Assembly: GCA_018658305.1 (NCBI GenBank)
Contig: JABHVM010000004.1
Location: 1-53,875 of the forward strand
Reading direction: 5' to 3'
From: Thiotrichales bacterium
Lineage (GTDB): Bacteria > Pseudomonadota > Gammaproteobacteria > GCF-002020875
Length of the DNA stretch: 53,875 bases
Below, in pieces: positions 1-10,457 of the stretch. The notes below the pieces were generated by a model. It searched no databases. It saw nothing but the letters and a program-made list of their open reading frames with translations, and had not been told where the DNA came from. The position numbers and the translations under genes are program-made. How positions within the stretch are numbered: the stretch's first letter is position 1; every line of letters begins with the position of its first letter.

Positions 1-543
1 ATCCCCGGTGGTGGTATCGCTAACACCTTTATCGCTGCAGCAGGATTTAATGTTGGTAAGTCTCTAGTTGAAACTGACCTTATCCCAGAGGCGAAACGCC
101 TTATGGCTGCAGCAAAAGCTGATGGTAATGAGATTCCAGTACCAACTGATGTGGTAGTTGGTAAAGAGTTTAGTGAGTCAGCAGAGGCGATAGTTAAAAA
201 AGTTGAAGATGTTGAAGATGATGATATGATTTTTGATATCGGTCCAGAGACTTCCGCCCGTTTTGCGGAGATGATGAGGTCAGCTGGAACAGTGGTCTGG
301 AATGGTCCTGTAGGAGTGTTTGAGTTTGATCAATTTGGTGAGGGGACAAAATCATTAGGGATGGCAATTGCAGACTCTAGTGCATTTTCAATCGCTGGTG
401 GTGGTGATACTCTGGCTGCAGTTGATAAATACGGTATCTCAGAGAAGGTCTCTTATATCTCAACGGGTGGTGGAGCATTCCTTGAGTTTTTAGAAGGTAA
501 AAAACTTCCAGCTGTTGCTGTTCTTGAAGAGCGCGCTAAATAG
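1..543 (+). CDS. pgk: Phosphoglycerate kinase, C-terminal part (5' truncated by window edge)
   Basis: Frame 1 is open from base 1 ([35 protein letters not shown]...); C-terminal PGK motifs [33 protein letters not shown] and [13 protein letters not shown]...[21 protein letters not shown]. Confidence 0.96.
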   Translation: MPGGGIANTFIAAAGFNVGKSLVETDLIPEAKRLMAAAKADGNEIPVPTDVVVGKEFSESAEAIVKKVEDVEDDDMIFDIGPETSARFAEMMRSAGTVVWNGPVGVFEFDQFGEGTKSLGMAIADSSAFSIAGGGDTLAAVDKYGISEKVSYISTGGGAFLEFLEGKKLPAVAVLEERAK

Positions 544-563
544 AATTAGGATAGAGTACTACT

Positions 564-2015
564 ATGCCAAGACGAACCAAAATAATTGCTACCCTCGGAC
601 CAGCAACTGACACTTCGGAAGCGTTGGATGAGCTAATTGAGGCTGGCATAGATGTAGTTCGTTTGAATTTTTCACATGGAACTGAAGAGGAACATCTGAA
701 GAGAGCTGAGTCAGTGCGCAATAGAGCTCGTGCACATGGTCGCCAAGTGGGGGTGATGGTTGATTTACAAGGACCTAAAATCCGTATTGGAAAATTTGAG
801 TCTGGAACTATTCAGTTAAAGGATGGAGATAAGTTCTGTATAGATATGGAGCTGGATCTGAGAAAAGGCAGTCAAGAAGCTGTCGGCTCAACTTATAATA
901 AGTTAAATGAAGACCTCTCTCGTGGTGATACTCTTCTGCTTGACGATGGGCGTATTGCACTTTGGGTTATAGAGATTGATGGTGCTAAAATTAACTGTAA
1001 AGTTACGCAGGGGGGGAAGCTTTCAGATAATAAGGGGATCAACCTGCATGGCGGCGGACTCTCTGCAGCTGCACTTACCGATAAAGATCGAGCTGATATA
1101 AAAACTGCAGCTAAGATGGAGGCAGACTATGTTGCAGTATCTTTTGTGCGTAATGCTGAGGATGTGCGCGAGGCTCGCAAATTATTGACTGAGGCTGGTT
1201 GGGGTTCATGCGGTATCATCTCTAAAATAGAGCGTGCCGAGTCTATCAATGTGATTGATGATATTATGTTGGAGTCTGAAGGAATTATGGTGGCTCGAGG
1301 TGATCTTGGGGTTGAGATTGGAGATGCTTCACTTCCCCCTGTTCAGAAGAGATTAATTAAGTTGGCACGAGGAATGAATCGAGTAGTTATTACTGCTACT
1401 CAGATGATGGAGAGTATGATAGAAAATCCAATCCCGACTCGTGCAGAGGTCTTTGATGTGGCTAATGCAGTCCTTGATGGAACCGATGCGGTGATGCTCT
1501 CAGGAGAGACAGCAGTAGGAAAATATCCAGCTAAAGTAGTTGAGGCGATGGATAATATATGTCAAGAGGCGGAGAAGGAGTCACAAGCAAAAATATCAAC
1601 TCATCGAATGAATGAACGCTTTGAGCGTAGAGATGAAGCTATCGCGATGTCTACTATGTATACCGCCAACCATTTTGGAGTTAAAGCGATTGCTTCCCTT
1701 ACTGAGACCGGATCTACTACGCTCTGGATGTCACGAATTAGTTCAGATATTCCTATTTTTGCGATGACCCGTAATCTACAGACACGGCGCAAAGTTACTC
1801 TCTATCGAGGAGTCTACCCGGTAAGTTTTGATGTTACCAATAAAAATAGAGATCAGGTTAATAGAGAGATGATTGATGAGTTAGTGCGCCGTGGAGTTGT
1901 ACGCGCTAAAGATACAGTTATTATAACCAAGGGTGATATGGCTGGTGAGGGTGGTGGCACTAATATTATGAAGATATGTCGTGTCGAGGATGATGGGGAT
2001 GATGAGATTATATAG
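564..2015 (+). CDS. pyk: Pyruvate kinase
   Basis: RRTKIIATLGPATDT, DVVRLNFSHG, ISKIERAESINVIDDI, GIMVARGDLGVEIG, ITATQMMESMIENPIPTRAEVFDVANAVLDGTDAVMLSGETAVGKYP. Confidence 0.97.
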   Translation: MPRRTKIIATLGPATDTSEALDELIEAGIDVVRLNFSHGTEEEHLKRAESVRNRARAHGRQVGVMVDLQGPKIRIGKFESGTIQLKDGDKFCIDMELDLRKGSQEAVGSTYNKLNEDLSRGDTLLLDDGRIALWVIEIDGAKINCKVTQGGKLSDNKGINLHGGGLSAAALTDKDRADIKTAAKMEADYVAVSFVRNAEDVREARKLLTEAGWGSCGIISKIERAESINVIDDIMLESEGIMVARGDLGVEIGDASLPPVQKRLIKLARGMNRVVITATQMMESMIENPIPTRAEVFDVANAVLDGTDAVMLSGETAVGKYPAKVVEAMDNICQEAEKESQAKISTHRMNERFERRDEAIAMSTMYTANHFGVKAIASLTETGSTTLWMSRISSDIPIFAMTRNLQTRRKVTLYRGVYPVSFDVTNKNRDQVNREMIDELVRRGVVRAKDTVIITKGDMAGEGGGTNIMKICRVEDDGDDEII

Positions 2016-2093
2016 TTGTACGAGGAAACTATTTTTTAGTGAATTATTTTTAGTTAATTATTTTTTAATATGTAAAGTCAAGGAGACAAAACA

Positions 2094-3155
2094 GTGCTAA
2101 TTTCAATGCGTCAATTATTAGATCATGCGGCAGAGAACAGTTATGGTATGCCTGCATTTAATGTAAACAATATGGAGCAGGTTCATGCTATTATGCAGGC
2201 TGCTGATGAGGTGAATAGTCCAGTTATTATGCAGGGCTCTGCTGGTGCGCGCTCTTATGCAGGCGAACCATTCTTACGCCACCTAATTCAGGCTGCGATT
2301 GAGATGTATCCTCATATTCCTGTAGTTATGCATCAAGATCACGGTTCAGAGCCAGCGATATGTTTGCGTTCTATTCAGTCTGGATTCAGCTCGGTAATGA
2401 TGGATGGATCACTAATGGCTGATGCTAAAACCCCATCTAGTTTTGAGTACAATGTAGATGTAACAAAAACAGTTGTAGATATGGCGCATGCTGGTGGTGT
2501 ATCAGTAGAGGGAGAGCTTGGTTGCCTAGGATCATTGGAGACAGGTATGATGGGCGAAGAGGATGGACATGGTGCAGAAGGAAAGCTAGATCTTGATATG
2601 CTCCTAACTGATCCAGAAGAAGCTGCAACTTTCGTGAAAGAGACAGGTGTAGATGCGCTAGCAATTGCTATTGGTACTTCTCACGGTGCTTATAAATTTA
2701 CACAAGAGCCAACTGGTGAAGTGTTAAGAATTGATAGAATTAAAGAGATCAATGCCCGTATCCCTAATACCCATTTGGTAATGCATGGTTCATCTTCTGT
2801 ACCTCAGGAGTGGCTGAAGACTATTAATGACTTTGGTGGTGATATGGGGCAGACCTACGGTGTTCCAGTAGGAGAGATTGTAGAAGGAATCAAAAACGGT
2901 GTGCGTAAAGTTAATATCGATACTGATCTGCGTATGGCATCTACAGGTTCTGTGCGTCGTCATCTTATGGAGAATACCTCTAACTTTGATCCTCGTAAAT
3001 TCCTCAAAGAGGCAACTAATGGAATGAAAGAGATCTGTAAGAATCGCTACCAAGAGTTTGGTTGTGAGGGAATGGCAAGTAAAATTACCTCTCTATCTTT
3101 AGAGACTATGTTTGGCAAATATGATACTGGTGAGTTGGATCAGAAGATCAACTAA
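2094..3155 (+). CDS. fba: Fructose-bisphosphate aldolase, class II (Calvin-cycle type length)
   Basis: [80 protein letters not shown] start. Confidence 0.95.
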   Translation: MLISMRQLLDHAAENSYGMPAFNVNNMEQVHAIMQAADEVNSPVIMQGSAGARSYAGEPFLRHLIQAAIEMYPHIPVVMHQDHGSEPAICLRSIQSGFSSVMMDGSLMADAKTPSSFEYNVDVTKTVVDMAHAGGVSVEGELGCLGSLETGMMGEEDGHGAEGKLDLDMLLTDPEEAATFVKETGVDALAIAIGTSHGAYKFTQEPTGEVLRIDRIKEINARIPNTHLVMHGSSSVPQEWLKTINDFGGDMGQTYGVPVGEIVEGIKNGVRKVNIDTDLRMASTGSVRRHLMENTSNFDPRKFLKEATNGMKEICKNRYQEFGCEGMASKITSLSLETMFGKYDTGELDQKIN

Positions 3156-3174
3156 TCCATAAAAATAGTATAAT

Positions 3175-3210
3175 AAAAAACCCACTAACTTAACGGTTAG
3201 TGGGTTTTTT
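3175..3210. terminator. Bidirectional rho-independent terminator between convergent fba and the 3229-3600 gene
   Basis: AAAAAA CCCACTAAC-TTAACG-GTTAGTGGG TTTTTT: perfect 9-bp stem with A-tract and T-tract. Confidence 0.93.
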
Positions 3211-3228
3211 ATTATGGATGTAATGCTT

Positions 3229-3600
3229 CTATTTAGGAGCTTCCCATCCGAGTAGAATGCCTTCATCAAACCAGACGAAACTGTGTAGTTTTGAGGTTGG
3301 ATGAAAGTACCAGCTAGTGAATATCTGATTCTCAATTCGTCCAGCTTTGCCGAGTAATTTCTCTACCTCCTCAATAGGCATCTCTACTTTTAAGCGCTTC
3401 CACAAAATATTGTCCCTCCAGCGATCTTTACCCTCTGTATTTTCTACTCTCTTCTCTAAAACGGACAACCTCTCTTCTAGTGCGCTTATGCGTTTTAGGA
3501 TGGCACTCTCTGAACTTATTTCTGAGGCAGTGCTTATGGTTGAGGTAAGCAGTATGGTGATTAAGCTCAGAGAGAGTAGTGCTTTTTTTATGTACATCAT
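3229..3600 (-). CDS. Small exported protein: signal peptide, coiled coil, SmpA/BamE-like C-terminus
   Basis: MMYIKKALLSLSLITILLTSTISTAS signal peptide; heptad-like ILKRISALEERLSVLEKRVE; WKRLKVEMPIEEVEKLLGKAGRIE...TSWYFHP...VWFDEGILLGW resembles the SmpA/OmlA fold. Confidence 0.6.
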   Translation of the reverse strand: MMYIKKALLSLSLITILLTSTISTASEISSESAILKRISALEERLSVLEKRVENTEGKDRWRDNILWKRLKVEMPIEEVEKLLGKAGRIENQIFTSWYFHPTSKLHSFVWFDEGILLGWEAPK

Positions 3601-3636
3601 TAAAACTCCTTTTGGTTGATTGATTGATTTGATTAG

Positions 3637-6600
3637 TTAAGTTTGATTATAATTTACTAATTCTGTAAGTTGGGAGGTGATGCGTTGAGTTATCTCTACT
3701 TCCATTTTATTGCGTAACTCAGTTACCTCTATTTGGTGTGCATTTTTTAATATATCAATTTCATCTTTGTGCAACTCTGCTACAGATCTCTCCACTTCAT
3801 CTCGGATTTTTTTAGTGAATGGGGTAACTTCACCAGCAAGCTCTTGTAGCAGTGTATGCTCCTCACTCTCTGCACCATCTGCTATATCAACACTCTCTAA
3901 TCTTATCCGCTCACCAAATATACCTTCTCGTGTTGGGCTATAGCTGAATAGAGTAAGTGCTAAATTTGATATCGAAGATTTAGCTTCAGTTATAGTCAGT
4001 TCTGTGCTAAATCCACCCATTGATGGGCTTGGAGTATGGACTCTAATTAGCGCAGGACCACTATGATGTAGAGCCTCTTTAATAGAGCTATTTAGGTGGT
4101 CAGGAGATGCTACAGAGCTTTGTGCTACATAAGAGTTGCGCTGGGATAGGGCGAGCATAGTTAAGTTGCTCTGGTTAGGGGTGGATTGCATATCTGCAAG
4201 AATAACTATTTTAATAGGTAGTTTACTATTTAGAATCCAACTAATATCTCCTGCAGAGTTTACTCCAAGAGTTGATTCGTTCCCTATCAAAAATAGTGGT
4301 GGAGAGCGCTGCAGCTCTATCTCGCTTAGATCACTCCATTGAATATGTTTAACTTCACGCCGCTCTGCTTCGGATGCTCCTTTCAGGAGCAGTTTAGCTG
4401 TGCGCAGTATCCTCTGAGTTGCAGTAGTCTGCTCAAGCACCCCCTCAATCAAACCACAAGCCAGAGCTGCTATTGATGATGATGGTGCAATAGCAACTGG
4501 AACTTGGAATGGGTTGGTCGGGAAGCTTCCTGCCCAGTTGGTTAAAGCTCCTTCTGTAAGTGCTAGACTGTAACGAGAGCGTCCTAACGAATTCTCTCCA
4601 CTCTCTATCTCTGCAATTTCACTGCGTAACATTTCAGTAAGTTCAATCCATTCGCGGAGTTTATGGATATCTACTCCATCATCAGTTGAGTTAATTAGGT
4701 TTTTTAAATCAAGTTGACGATTCTGTTGTGATTCCAGCTCTTTAGCTAGTTCCGAGAGATTGTCGATATGAGATGCTTCTGCAAGTTGCACTTTTATTCC
4801 CCGAATTAACTTGCTGTGGAGCTCTTCCATCTCATTAATAAGTGATCTAATTTGTGGCTGTTGTACATATTCAGTAGTTGCAAATATTTGGCGGAGAGCA
4901 ATTTTCTCTCCAGACCCTGGTTCAGCACTATCTCCCCCTCCTATTGACATTGCAGCATATCGTGAGAGCATAGCTGCTTTGATTTCACCAATCTCAGGGC
5001 GTTTGCTAAACTCGGTTAGAGTCGCAGAGCTACTGTCTGGCATCTGCTCCCATACTCTCCACTGTTGATAGAGCTGTTCTCTATTAATCTCACTGCTCTC
5101 AACCATATTAAGAGCTAGATTATCACCGCACATCTCGGCACATATTCCACACCCTTTACAGCTTTCTGGATTTATGGCAATAGTTAAGAGTTCACCAGCT
5201 CCAGCTTTAAAGCGCTCTCTATCTATAAATAGTGGTTCAGTGATAGCTAATGGAATATCTTTTAAGTTAGCGTTCAACTGTTCTATAGCCTTGTCAGCAG
5301 CAATACGGCGCTCTTCAGGTAGCGGGGAGTTTTGCATAACTATTTCCCAGCTCTGTTTAATAGATTTTCCATTTTCTCCCATAGCTCTACTCAGTTTAGA
5401 GAGGTGGGGACGAAGTGCGTCAGCACCTCCTAAGCTTAATCCAAATTCCAGTAATTTAGCTGGTGAGATAGAAGTCGCTCCAATAGCGCTATCTGGACAG
5501 TTGATCCAACACTCACCACATCCACTGCAATTGTCATGGTCAAACTTTGGAAGGTATTTACTATTAATTGAGTTAAAGGTGGATGTTAGGGGAGGAATCT
5601 CTCCAAACCCAGCATTTGGGCTAAGTCCCTGTCTGCTCTCTTGTTGGTCACGATAGAGTACTCCAGTCTGATTCCAGAAGTTTGAGAGCTCTCCTGAGCC
5701 AAGATGGCGTACAGCCATAGGAGTGTGCTTGATCTCTGGATTTAAGTTCGAGCTATCACTATTTTCAGTTAACCCTCCATTTAACCCTAATGTATGGAGC
5801 TCTGGATAGTTTCTCTCTAATAGATCGTGTTGTACCTGCTGTTTTGGATTGTTGATTTCAGTGGTTGGAGTGAGACCTAAATAGAGTGTCTGAGCAGGAG
5901 CGCTACTCTTAATTTCAAGGGCAGCTATTAGATCATTGTCATAGATTGGAGCTCCATCAACTCCATAACTAATAGAGTGAATGCGACTGCTGTGAGAAGC
6001 AAGTGCAGTTATCTGTTTATGTAGTGGAAGTAAGCTGTTGGTTGCAGAGATTGCTCTCTCCAAGACTATAATCTCATCGGCACTCTGTACTACTTCTCTA
6101 AGTTGTTGCAAAGGATGAGGTGCTACAACAGTGATACCAACTACTAAAACTTTAGAGGATATTTTTTCACTTATCTGTTTACAGCGTTCCTTTACCTCTC
6201 CTTGGCAGATGAGTACTCTTTTGTTAACTCTCTTCCCGCTTCTGTTATTTGGATAACTTAGTTTGCTGTACTCTCTACCAGTAGCTTCATTAAATTTATG
6301 AAAAACAGTATCTACGCTCGCCCCAATTTCTGCCCCAAAAAATATGGTATGAGATATTTTATTAACTCTAGAGCTATACTTATCTGCAACTGCTCCCTGC
6401 ATAGTTGGATGATCTAGATTGTAACGGCAGGGGAGGCGTTTACGCTCCGGCCCAAATACTATCTGTTGTGATGGATGATTGAGCTTTATTTTATCTGTAG
6501 TGTCTCCTACAATACGCTCTATAAGTTGTGGTGATGGAAGCTCTATGCTCTGCGGTTTAGAGCTAACTTCGTATTCCATAACTACAACGGCTGGAGTTAA

Positions 6601-7068
6601 TGTCTGTTCAGCAACTGCACGAGCTATTAGAGTAAAGTCGATAGCTTCTTGCACAGTTCCAGCATATAAAATCAGTGCTCCAGAGTCTACTAGAGAATTT
6701 ATATGAGTGTCATCTGTACGGGTAGTGACATGAATAACTAACGGTATATGACCCTCTACAGCTTGTTGAAGGAGGTCTCTGGATGCGGCTAGCTCATCAC
6801 TGAATAGGTTGCACCTACTGCGTACTCCAGACATGGTAAGCCCTATAGCTGATGCTAGCATATTACGAGGAGTAGAGTTAACTAGTTCTTTACCGTCGAG
6901 CATCTTTTCTACTCTAGTAATAGCATCAGTACCAGTTAATATTAATGACTCTCCACTATTTGCAAGGTTAGTAGTATGCTTAACCCCCATAAGTTTGTGG
7001 TAAATTCTTCGGCTGATTTTCTTGAAACTAGACTCTCTCAATTTAGGCTCTCTCAAATTGTGCTCCAT
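3637..7068 (-). CDS. PFOR-like multidomain protein: PFOR domain I-like, domain II-like, two 4Fe-4S motifs, degenerate TPP domain, helical C-terminal tail
   Basis: GTVQEAIDFTLIARAVAEQTLTPAVVVMEYEVSSKPQSIE (PFOR domain I-like); VLVVGITVVAPHPLQQLREVVQSADEIIVLERA (domain II-like); CSGCGECWINCP and CKGCGICAEMCG; FLIGNESTLGVNSAGDISWILNSKLPIKIVIL...NSYVAQSSVASPDHLNSSIKEALHHSGPALIRVHTPSPS aligns by eye to the PFOR TPP domain. Confidence 0.75.
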   Translation of the reverse strand: MEHNLREPKLRESSFKKISRRIYHKLMGVKHTTNLANSGESLILTGTDAITRVEKMLDGKELVNSTPRNMLASAIGLTMSGVRSRCNLFSDELAASRDLLQQAVEGHIPLVIHVTTRTDDTHINSLVDSGALILYAGTVQEAIDFTLIARAVAEQTLTPAVVVMEYEVSSKPQSIELPSPQLIERIVGDTTDKIKLNHPSQQIVFGPERKRLPCRYNLDHPTMQGAVADKYSSRVNKISHTIFFGAEIGASVDTVFHKFNEATGREYSKLSYPNNRSGKRVNKRVLICQGEVKERCKQISEKISSKVLVVGITVVAPHPLQQLREVVQSADEIIVLERAISATNSLLPLHKQITALASHSSRIHSISYGVDGAPIYDNDLIAALEIKSSAPAQTLYLGLTPTTEINNPKQQVQHDLLERNYPELHTLGLNGGLTENSDSSNLNPEIKHTPMAVRHLGSGELSNFWNQTGVLYRDQQESRQGLSPNAGFGEIPPLTSTFNSINSKYLPKFDHDNCSGCGECWINCPDSAIGATSISPAKLLEFGLSLGGADALRPHLSKLSRAMGENGKSIKQSWEIVMQNSPLPEERRIAADKAIEQLNANLKDIPLAITEPLFIDRERFKAGAGELLTIAINPESCKGCGICAEMCGDNLALNMVESSEINREQLYQQWRVWEQMPDSSSATLTEFSKRPEIGEIKAAMLSRYAAMSIGGGDSAEPGSGEKIALRQIFATTEYVQQPQIRSLINEMEELHSKLIRGIKVQLAEASHIDNLSELAKELESQQNRQLDLKNLINSTDDGVDIHKLREWIELTEMLRSEIAEIESGENSLGRSRYSLALTEGALTNWAGSFPTNPFQVPVAIAPSSSIAALACGLIEGVLEQTTATQRILRTAKLLLKGASEAERREVKHIQWSDLSEIELQRSPPLFLIGNESTLGVNSAGDISWILNSKLPIKIVILADMQSTPNQSNLTMLALSQRNSYVAQSSVASPDHLNSSIKEALHHSGPALIRVHTPSPSMGGFSTELTITEAKSSISNLALTLFSYSPTREGIFGERIRLESVDIADGAESEEHTLLQELAGEVTPFTKKIRDEVERSVAELHKDEIDILKNAHQIEVTELRNKMEVEITQRITSQLTELVNYNQT

Positions 7069-7924
7069 CTATCCAGATTATCGCATCTGTAGGGCAGCGG
7101 TAAGTTGCTTTTGGAGTTTCAGTAATACCACTCTGATAGTCAATAATAGGAAGTCCATTAACCATCTCAATCATTCCTTTGTTGGCATCAGCAACACAGC
7201 GACTACAACCATCACAGGCGGTACGGCATAGATTAAGAATTGCATCTCCCTCTAGCGGTGCGCTGCACTGTATTAGTAAGTGTTCATCCATTGGGTGAAT
7301 TTTAAATAGGTCTTTGGGACAGGCTACCACGCAATCTTCGCAAGCAGTACATTTCTCTGGATCTACTACGGGTAGTCCATTACTGTTCATCTTGATAGCA
7401 TCAAAGTCACAAGCAATTTCACAGTCAGCAAGTCCAAGACATCCCCAAGAGCATCCTTTACCGCCACCAGAGACTACAGCTGCAGCACGACAGCTATCAA
7501 ATCCGTTATATTCGGCGATTTGCCATGCTTCAGCTTTACCTCCAGCACAGTGAAGACGAGCTACTCGTTTGCGCTGTGCTCCTGCATCTACTCCTAGGAA
7601 TGTGGCAATCTCCTCAATTTCATCTTTTGGAGATACGGTACATTGGCTCGGTTCAGAAGTTCCTTTGATGAGCTCCTCGGCAAATGCACGACAGCCAGGA
7701 ACTCCACAGGCACCACAATTTGTGCCAGGGAGCATCTCTTCGGTTTCATCAATGCGTGGATCTTCGTCAACTTTTAGAAGACGATAAGCAACAGCAAGGA
7801 TTACTCCAAAGAAGAGCCCAATCCCCATCATGATTGCTGGAGAAGCGAGAGAGCTGTTCACTACTGATTCATATTTGATTGAAGGGAGCTGCTCTTTCGA
7901 TAAGCTCATCCAAGTCTGCTTCAC
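7043..7924 (-). CDS. RnfB-like membrane-anchored multi-Fe-S protein (second RnfB-like copy in this window)
   Basis: One N-terminal TM segment (IMMGIGLFFGVILAVAYRLL), then LPGTNCGACGVPGCRAFAEEL (4Fe-4S domain typical of RnfB), GFDSCRAAAVVSGGGKGCSWGCLGLADC, CTACEDCVVACP, CRTACDGCSRC. Confidence 0.85.
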   Translation of the reverse strand: MKQTWMSLSKEQLPSIKYESVVNSSLASPAIMMGIGLFFGVILAVAYRLLKVDEDPRIDETEEMLPGTNCGACGVPGCRAFAEELIKGTSEPSQCTVSPKDEIEEIATFLGVDAGAQRKRVARLHCAGGKAEAWQIAEYNGFDSCRAAAVVSGGGKGCSWGCLGLADCEIACDFDAIKMNSNGLPVVDPEKCTACEDCVVACPKDLFKIHPMDEHLLIQCSAPLEGDAILNLCRTACDGCSRCVADANKGMIEMVNGLPIIDYQSGITETPKATYRCPTDAIIWIDGAQFERA

Positions 7925-10457
7925 TACTATTTAGCGGAAGTCCTGGGTGGATGCAACGGGAGGGGCAAATTTCAGCAGCCTCCACCAACTCTGCATAGGT
8001 TCCAGCATTTGGATCTGCTATGTATGCTTGTTTGTCATCGTTATAAACAAACATCTGTGGATTCATATTGGTACAGTCATTACAGGTTGTGCAGAGCATG
8101 GTCTCAATCCAAGGATCTTCACTAACTTCTGCAGCAGGTTCACTTGCGGCTACTGTTTCACTCTGTTCAGAATTATCTTCTGTAGCACTCTCTTCACTCT
8201 CTGCAGGAGAGCTACTCTCAGTCTCGCTAGAACTTTGCGGTATTGAACTATTTCTGCTAGATGTCGAGTCTCCTTGCATTGCAGCAGGGTTCATCCCCAT
8301 CAGTACCTGAGCCAACTGTCCCATAACTTTAGTTGTGGCATCATTTTGAAGCTCTTGCAGTTCACTTGTATGGACTGTTTTGAGTTCACTAATCTCACTG
8401 TTTTTCCTAGCCTCTATGGTAAGAGTGGTATCGTTAATCGCCTGCTCTATATGAGGGCTCTTAACTCCAGCAATCTCTTGTAGTGTGTGCCAATAGTTAA
8501 GGCGGTCGCGGCAGGCGAGGATGAGCTCACGAGATACAACCGCTCTATGCATTACATTATCCCTGTTCATAGTCCAGACAAAAGGAATTAGTGAGAAGCG
8601 TGTAGTTTCGTTATGAGTAAGATACTCTGCAACAGGAGAGAGACTATCTGACTCAAAGTTATCTGGAATCAGGCGGAAGTGGCTCCGTAGTTTGGGAACT
8701 AACAGTGCGTAATCTGCGAATGTAAAAGCAAGTTCAGTATGAGTTACATCTCCGCTCTCATCTCTATAGCTGAAAGGGTGGGTTGCCCAATCTCTATCTG
8801 GTTGTGGGTTTACGCTAAAGTTCATACGCTCTGCAAAGGTGTCGCCACTCTCTGGGTTGATGCGGAAAAATGGGTGAACGCGGCTCTCTAAGGCAGCACT
8901 TGATACCATCCAAGGATCTAGTAAAAATTGTTTTTTACTTTTAGTGATATTCGGAGATATAAGATGAGGATCCTCTTCATGGATAGTAGACTGCTCTTGT
9001 ACTCCTGTATTAATAAGATGAATAGCGGTGCGAGGTATCTCAGTCGCTTCTATAAAGCCTTGTATGAGATGTTGGTACCGAGCTGCAGAGCTCTGGGCTA
9101 CATAGCACTGACGATGAGCCATAGCAATGTATCCAAGCTCTAAGCGAAAATCTCTAAATGGAGAGCTTTTCTCTGTAGCAGCAGGGTTTGCATGTCCTTT
9201 AACTCTACTCATTATCTGGATTGGTCGTCCTGACCCAAGTAGTTGAGAGAATGAGCTCAGTCCCTCCTGAGCTAGCCGATTGGCAGGTTCTAACGCAATA
9301 ATTGCTGGAACTAATAAGAGCTCCTGTTCAGAGAACGCTTCCCACCCAAAATTATTAAACCATGGGTCGTGAATAGTTGCGCTGTATTGGTTAGAGACCT
9401 CTAACTTTGCAATACGACAGGCACTAAATAGAGATGACAGTTTCGCCGCCTCCTGATCAAATAGATCGGCAGATCTAGAGCATGGATCTTTGGCTACCTC
9501 TCCTTTTATGGTCTTATTTTCATCTACACTGTAGTCTCCTGTGTGGATAAAGTAGAGTTGGATGGAACTACGCTTAAACTGGTTAAGTATTTTTAAAGCA
9601 CTATCCATCCGCTCCATTCTTTCTGGAGGTATAACTATGGTTCCACTTTTATTGGGTAAAATAGAGGAGAAAGCAGCAGGGTTAAAGTGGGATGCATTAC
9701 TTCCAACACTCTTCTCAAGCGCTTCGGTTCCTAAAGCATCTCCTCGTTTATGTTTTTCTACCTCAATAATCTGGGTTAGTTGTCTAATTAAACTATCACG
9801 CTCTTTTTCAAACTTTCCCCAGCGCTCTGCAGATCTTTGATGAACTAAATGAATCATCAGTTTGGTTGCAGTATAGCGGTCATAGGAGAGGATTCTATCC
9901 TCTTGACTAAAAGAGTTTACAAGTTGATCTAATGACTCTTGGAGTGTCTCTCTATTTTCTGGAGATAGATTGAGGTGCTGTTGCAGAGAAGCAGCTGCTT
10001 GTTTTAAGATATCTGTAGCTAGTGGTTCTGTTGAGTTGTTAGAACCATTACTAAGTGATTTTTTTTCTATGTTTTGAGTTAAATTATGCTCCTCAATAAG
10101 TTCACGCATCTCTCGCTCTATCCACGAGATATTATCCTTTAAAAAGCGTGCACTATTTTTTCCAGGAGAAAAAGTCTCTATACTCTCACTCAGATGGCTG
10201 GTTAGAGGTTGAGCATAATGTTTTCCACTCTCACCACCATTCGCAAAGAGTACTAACGGATAGTCATAACGGATTTTTGAAGTATCACGAAATGGGTTTA
10301 GTAGAGCGGGGAGATGGTCGCTGCTTATCTCTTCAGTATCTCGCTCTACACTCGGATCTCCTAAGTGAAAGTGATGGAGAGTATGAAGTATTTCAGGCTC
10401 TGTTTTAGGGGCAGACTCTGTTTTGGGGAGTGTAGGAAGAGATGGCGAACTACTCAT
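7869..10457 (-). CDS. 862-aa PFOR-beta-like protein with degenerate TPP domain and C-terminal single-cluster ferredoxin motif
   Basis: LAQEGLSSFSQLLGSGRPIQIMS...LELGYIAMAHRQCYVAQSSAARYQHLIQGFIEA aligns by eye to PFOR GYGGLDHVLASGxDVNV...KDLGMMAMSYGYVYVA; C-terminal CTTCNDCTNMNP...CPSRCIHPG. Confidence 0.65.
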   Translation of the reverse strand: MSSSPSLPTLPKTESAPKTEPEILHTLHHFHLGDPSVERDTEEISSDHLPALLNPFRDTSKIRYDYPLVLFANGGESGKHYAQPLTSHLSESIETFSPGKNSARFLKDNISWIEREMRELIEEHNLTQNIEKKSLSNGSNNSTEPLATDILKQAAASLQQHLNLSPENRETLQESLDQLVNSFSQEDRILSYDRYTATKLMIHLVHQRSAERWGKFEKERDSLIRQLTQIIEVEKHKRGDALGTEALEKSVGSNASHFNPAAFSSILPNKSGTIVIPPERMERMDSALKILNQFKRSSIQLYFIHTGDYSVDENKTIKGEVAKDPCSRSADLFDQEAAKLSSLFSACRIAKLEVSNQYSATIHDPWFNNFGWEAFSEQELLLVPAIIALEPANRLAQEGLSSFSQLLGSGRPIQIMSRVKGHANPAATEKSSPFRDFRLELGYIAMAHRQCYVAQSSAARYQHLIQGFIEATEIPRTAIHLINTGVQEQSTIHEEDPHLISPNITKSKKQFLLDPWMVSSAALESRVHPFFRINPESGDTFAERMNFSVNPQPDRDWATHPFSYRDESGDVTHTELAFTFADYALLVPKLRSHFRLIPDNFESDSLSPVAEYLTHNETTRFSLIPFVWTMNRDNVMHRAVVSRELILACRDRLNYWHTLQEIAGVKSPHIEQAINDTTLTIEARKNSEISELKTVHTSELQELQNDATTKVMGQLAQVLMGMNPAAMQGDSTSSRNSSIPQSSSETESSSPAESEESATEDNSEQSETVAASEPAAEVSEDPWIETMLCTTCNDCTNMNPQMFVYNDDKQAYIADPNAGTYAELVEAAEICPSRCIHPGLPLNSSEADLDELIERAAPFNQI

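Noticed and set aside
5174-5656. 160-aa plus-strand ORF
   Set aside because: Antisense shadow inside the 1143-aa PFOR-like gene; low-complexity Ser/Leu-rich translation and no family motif.
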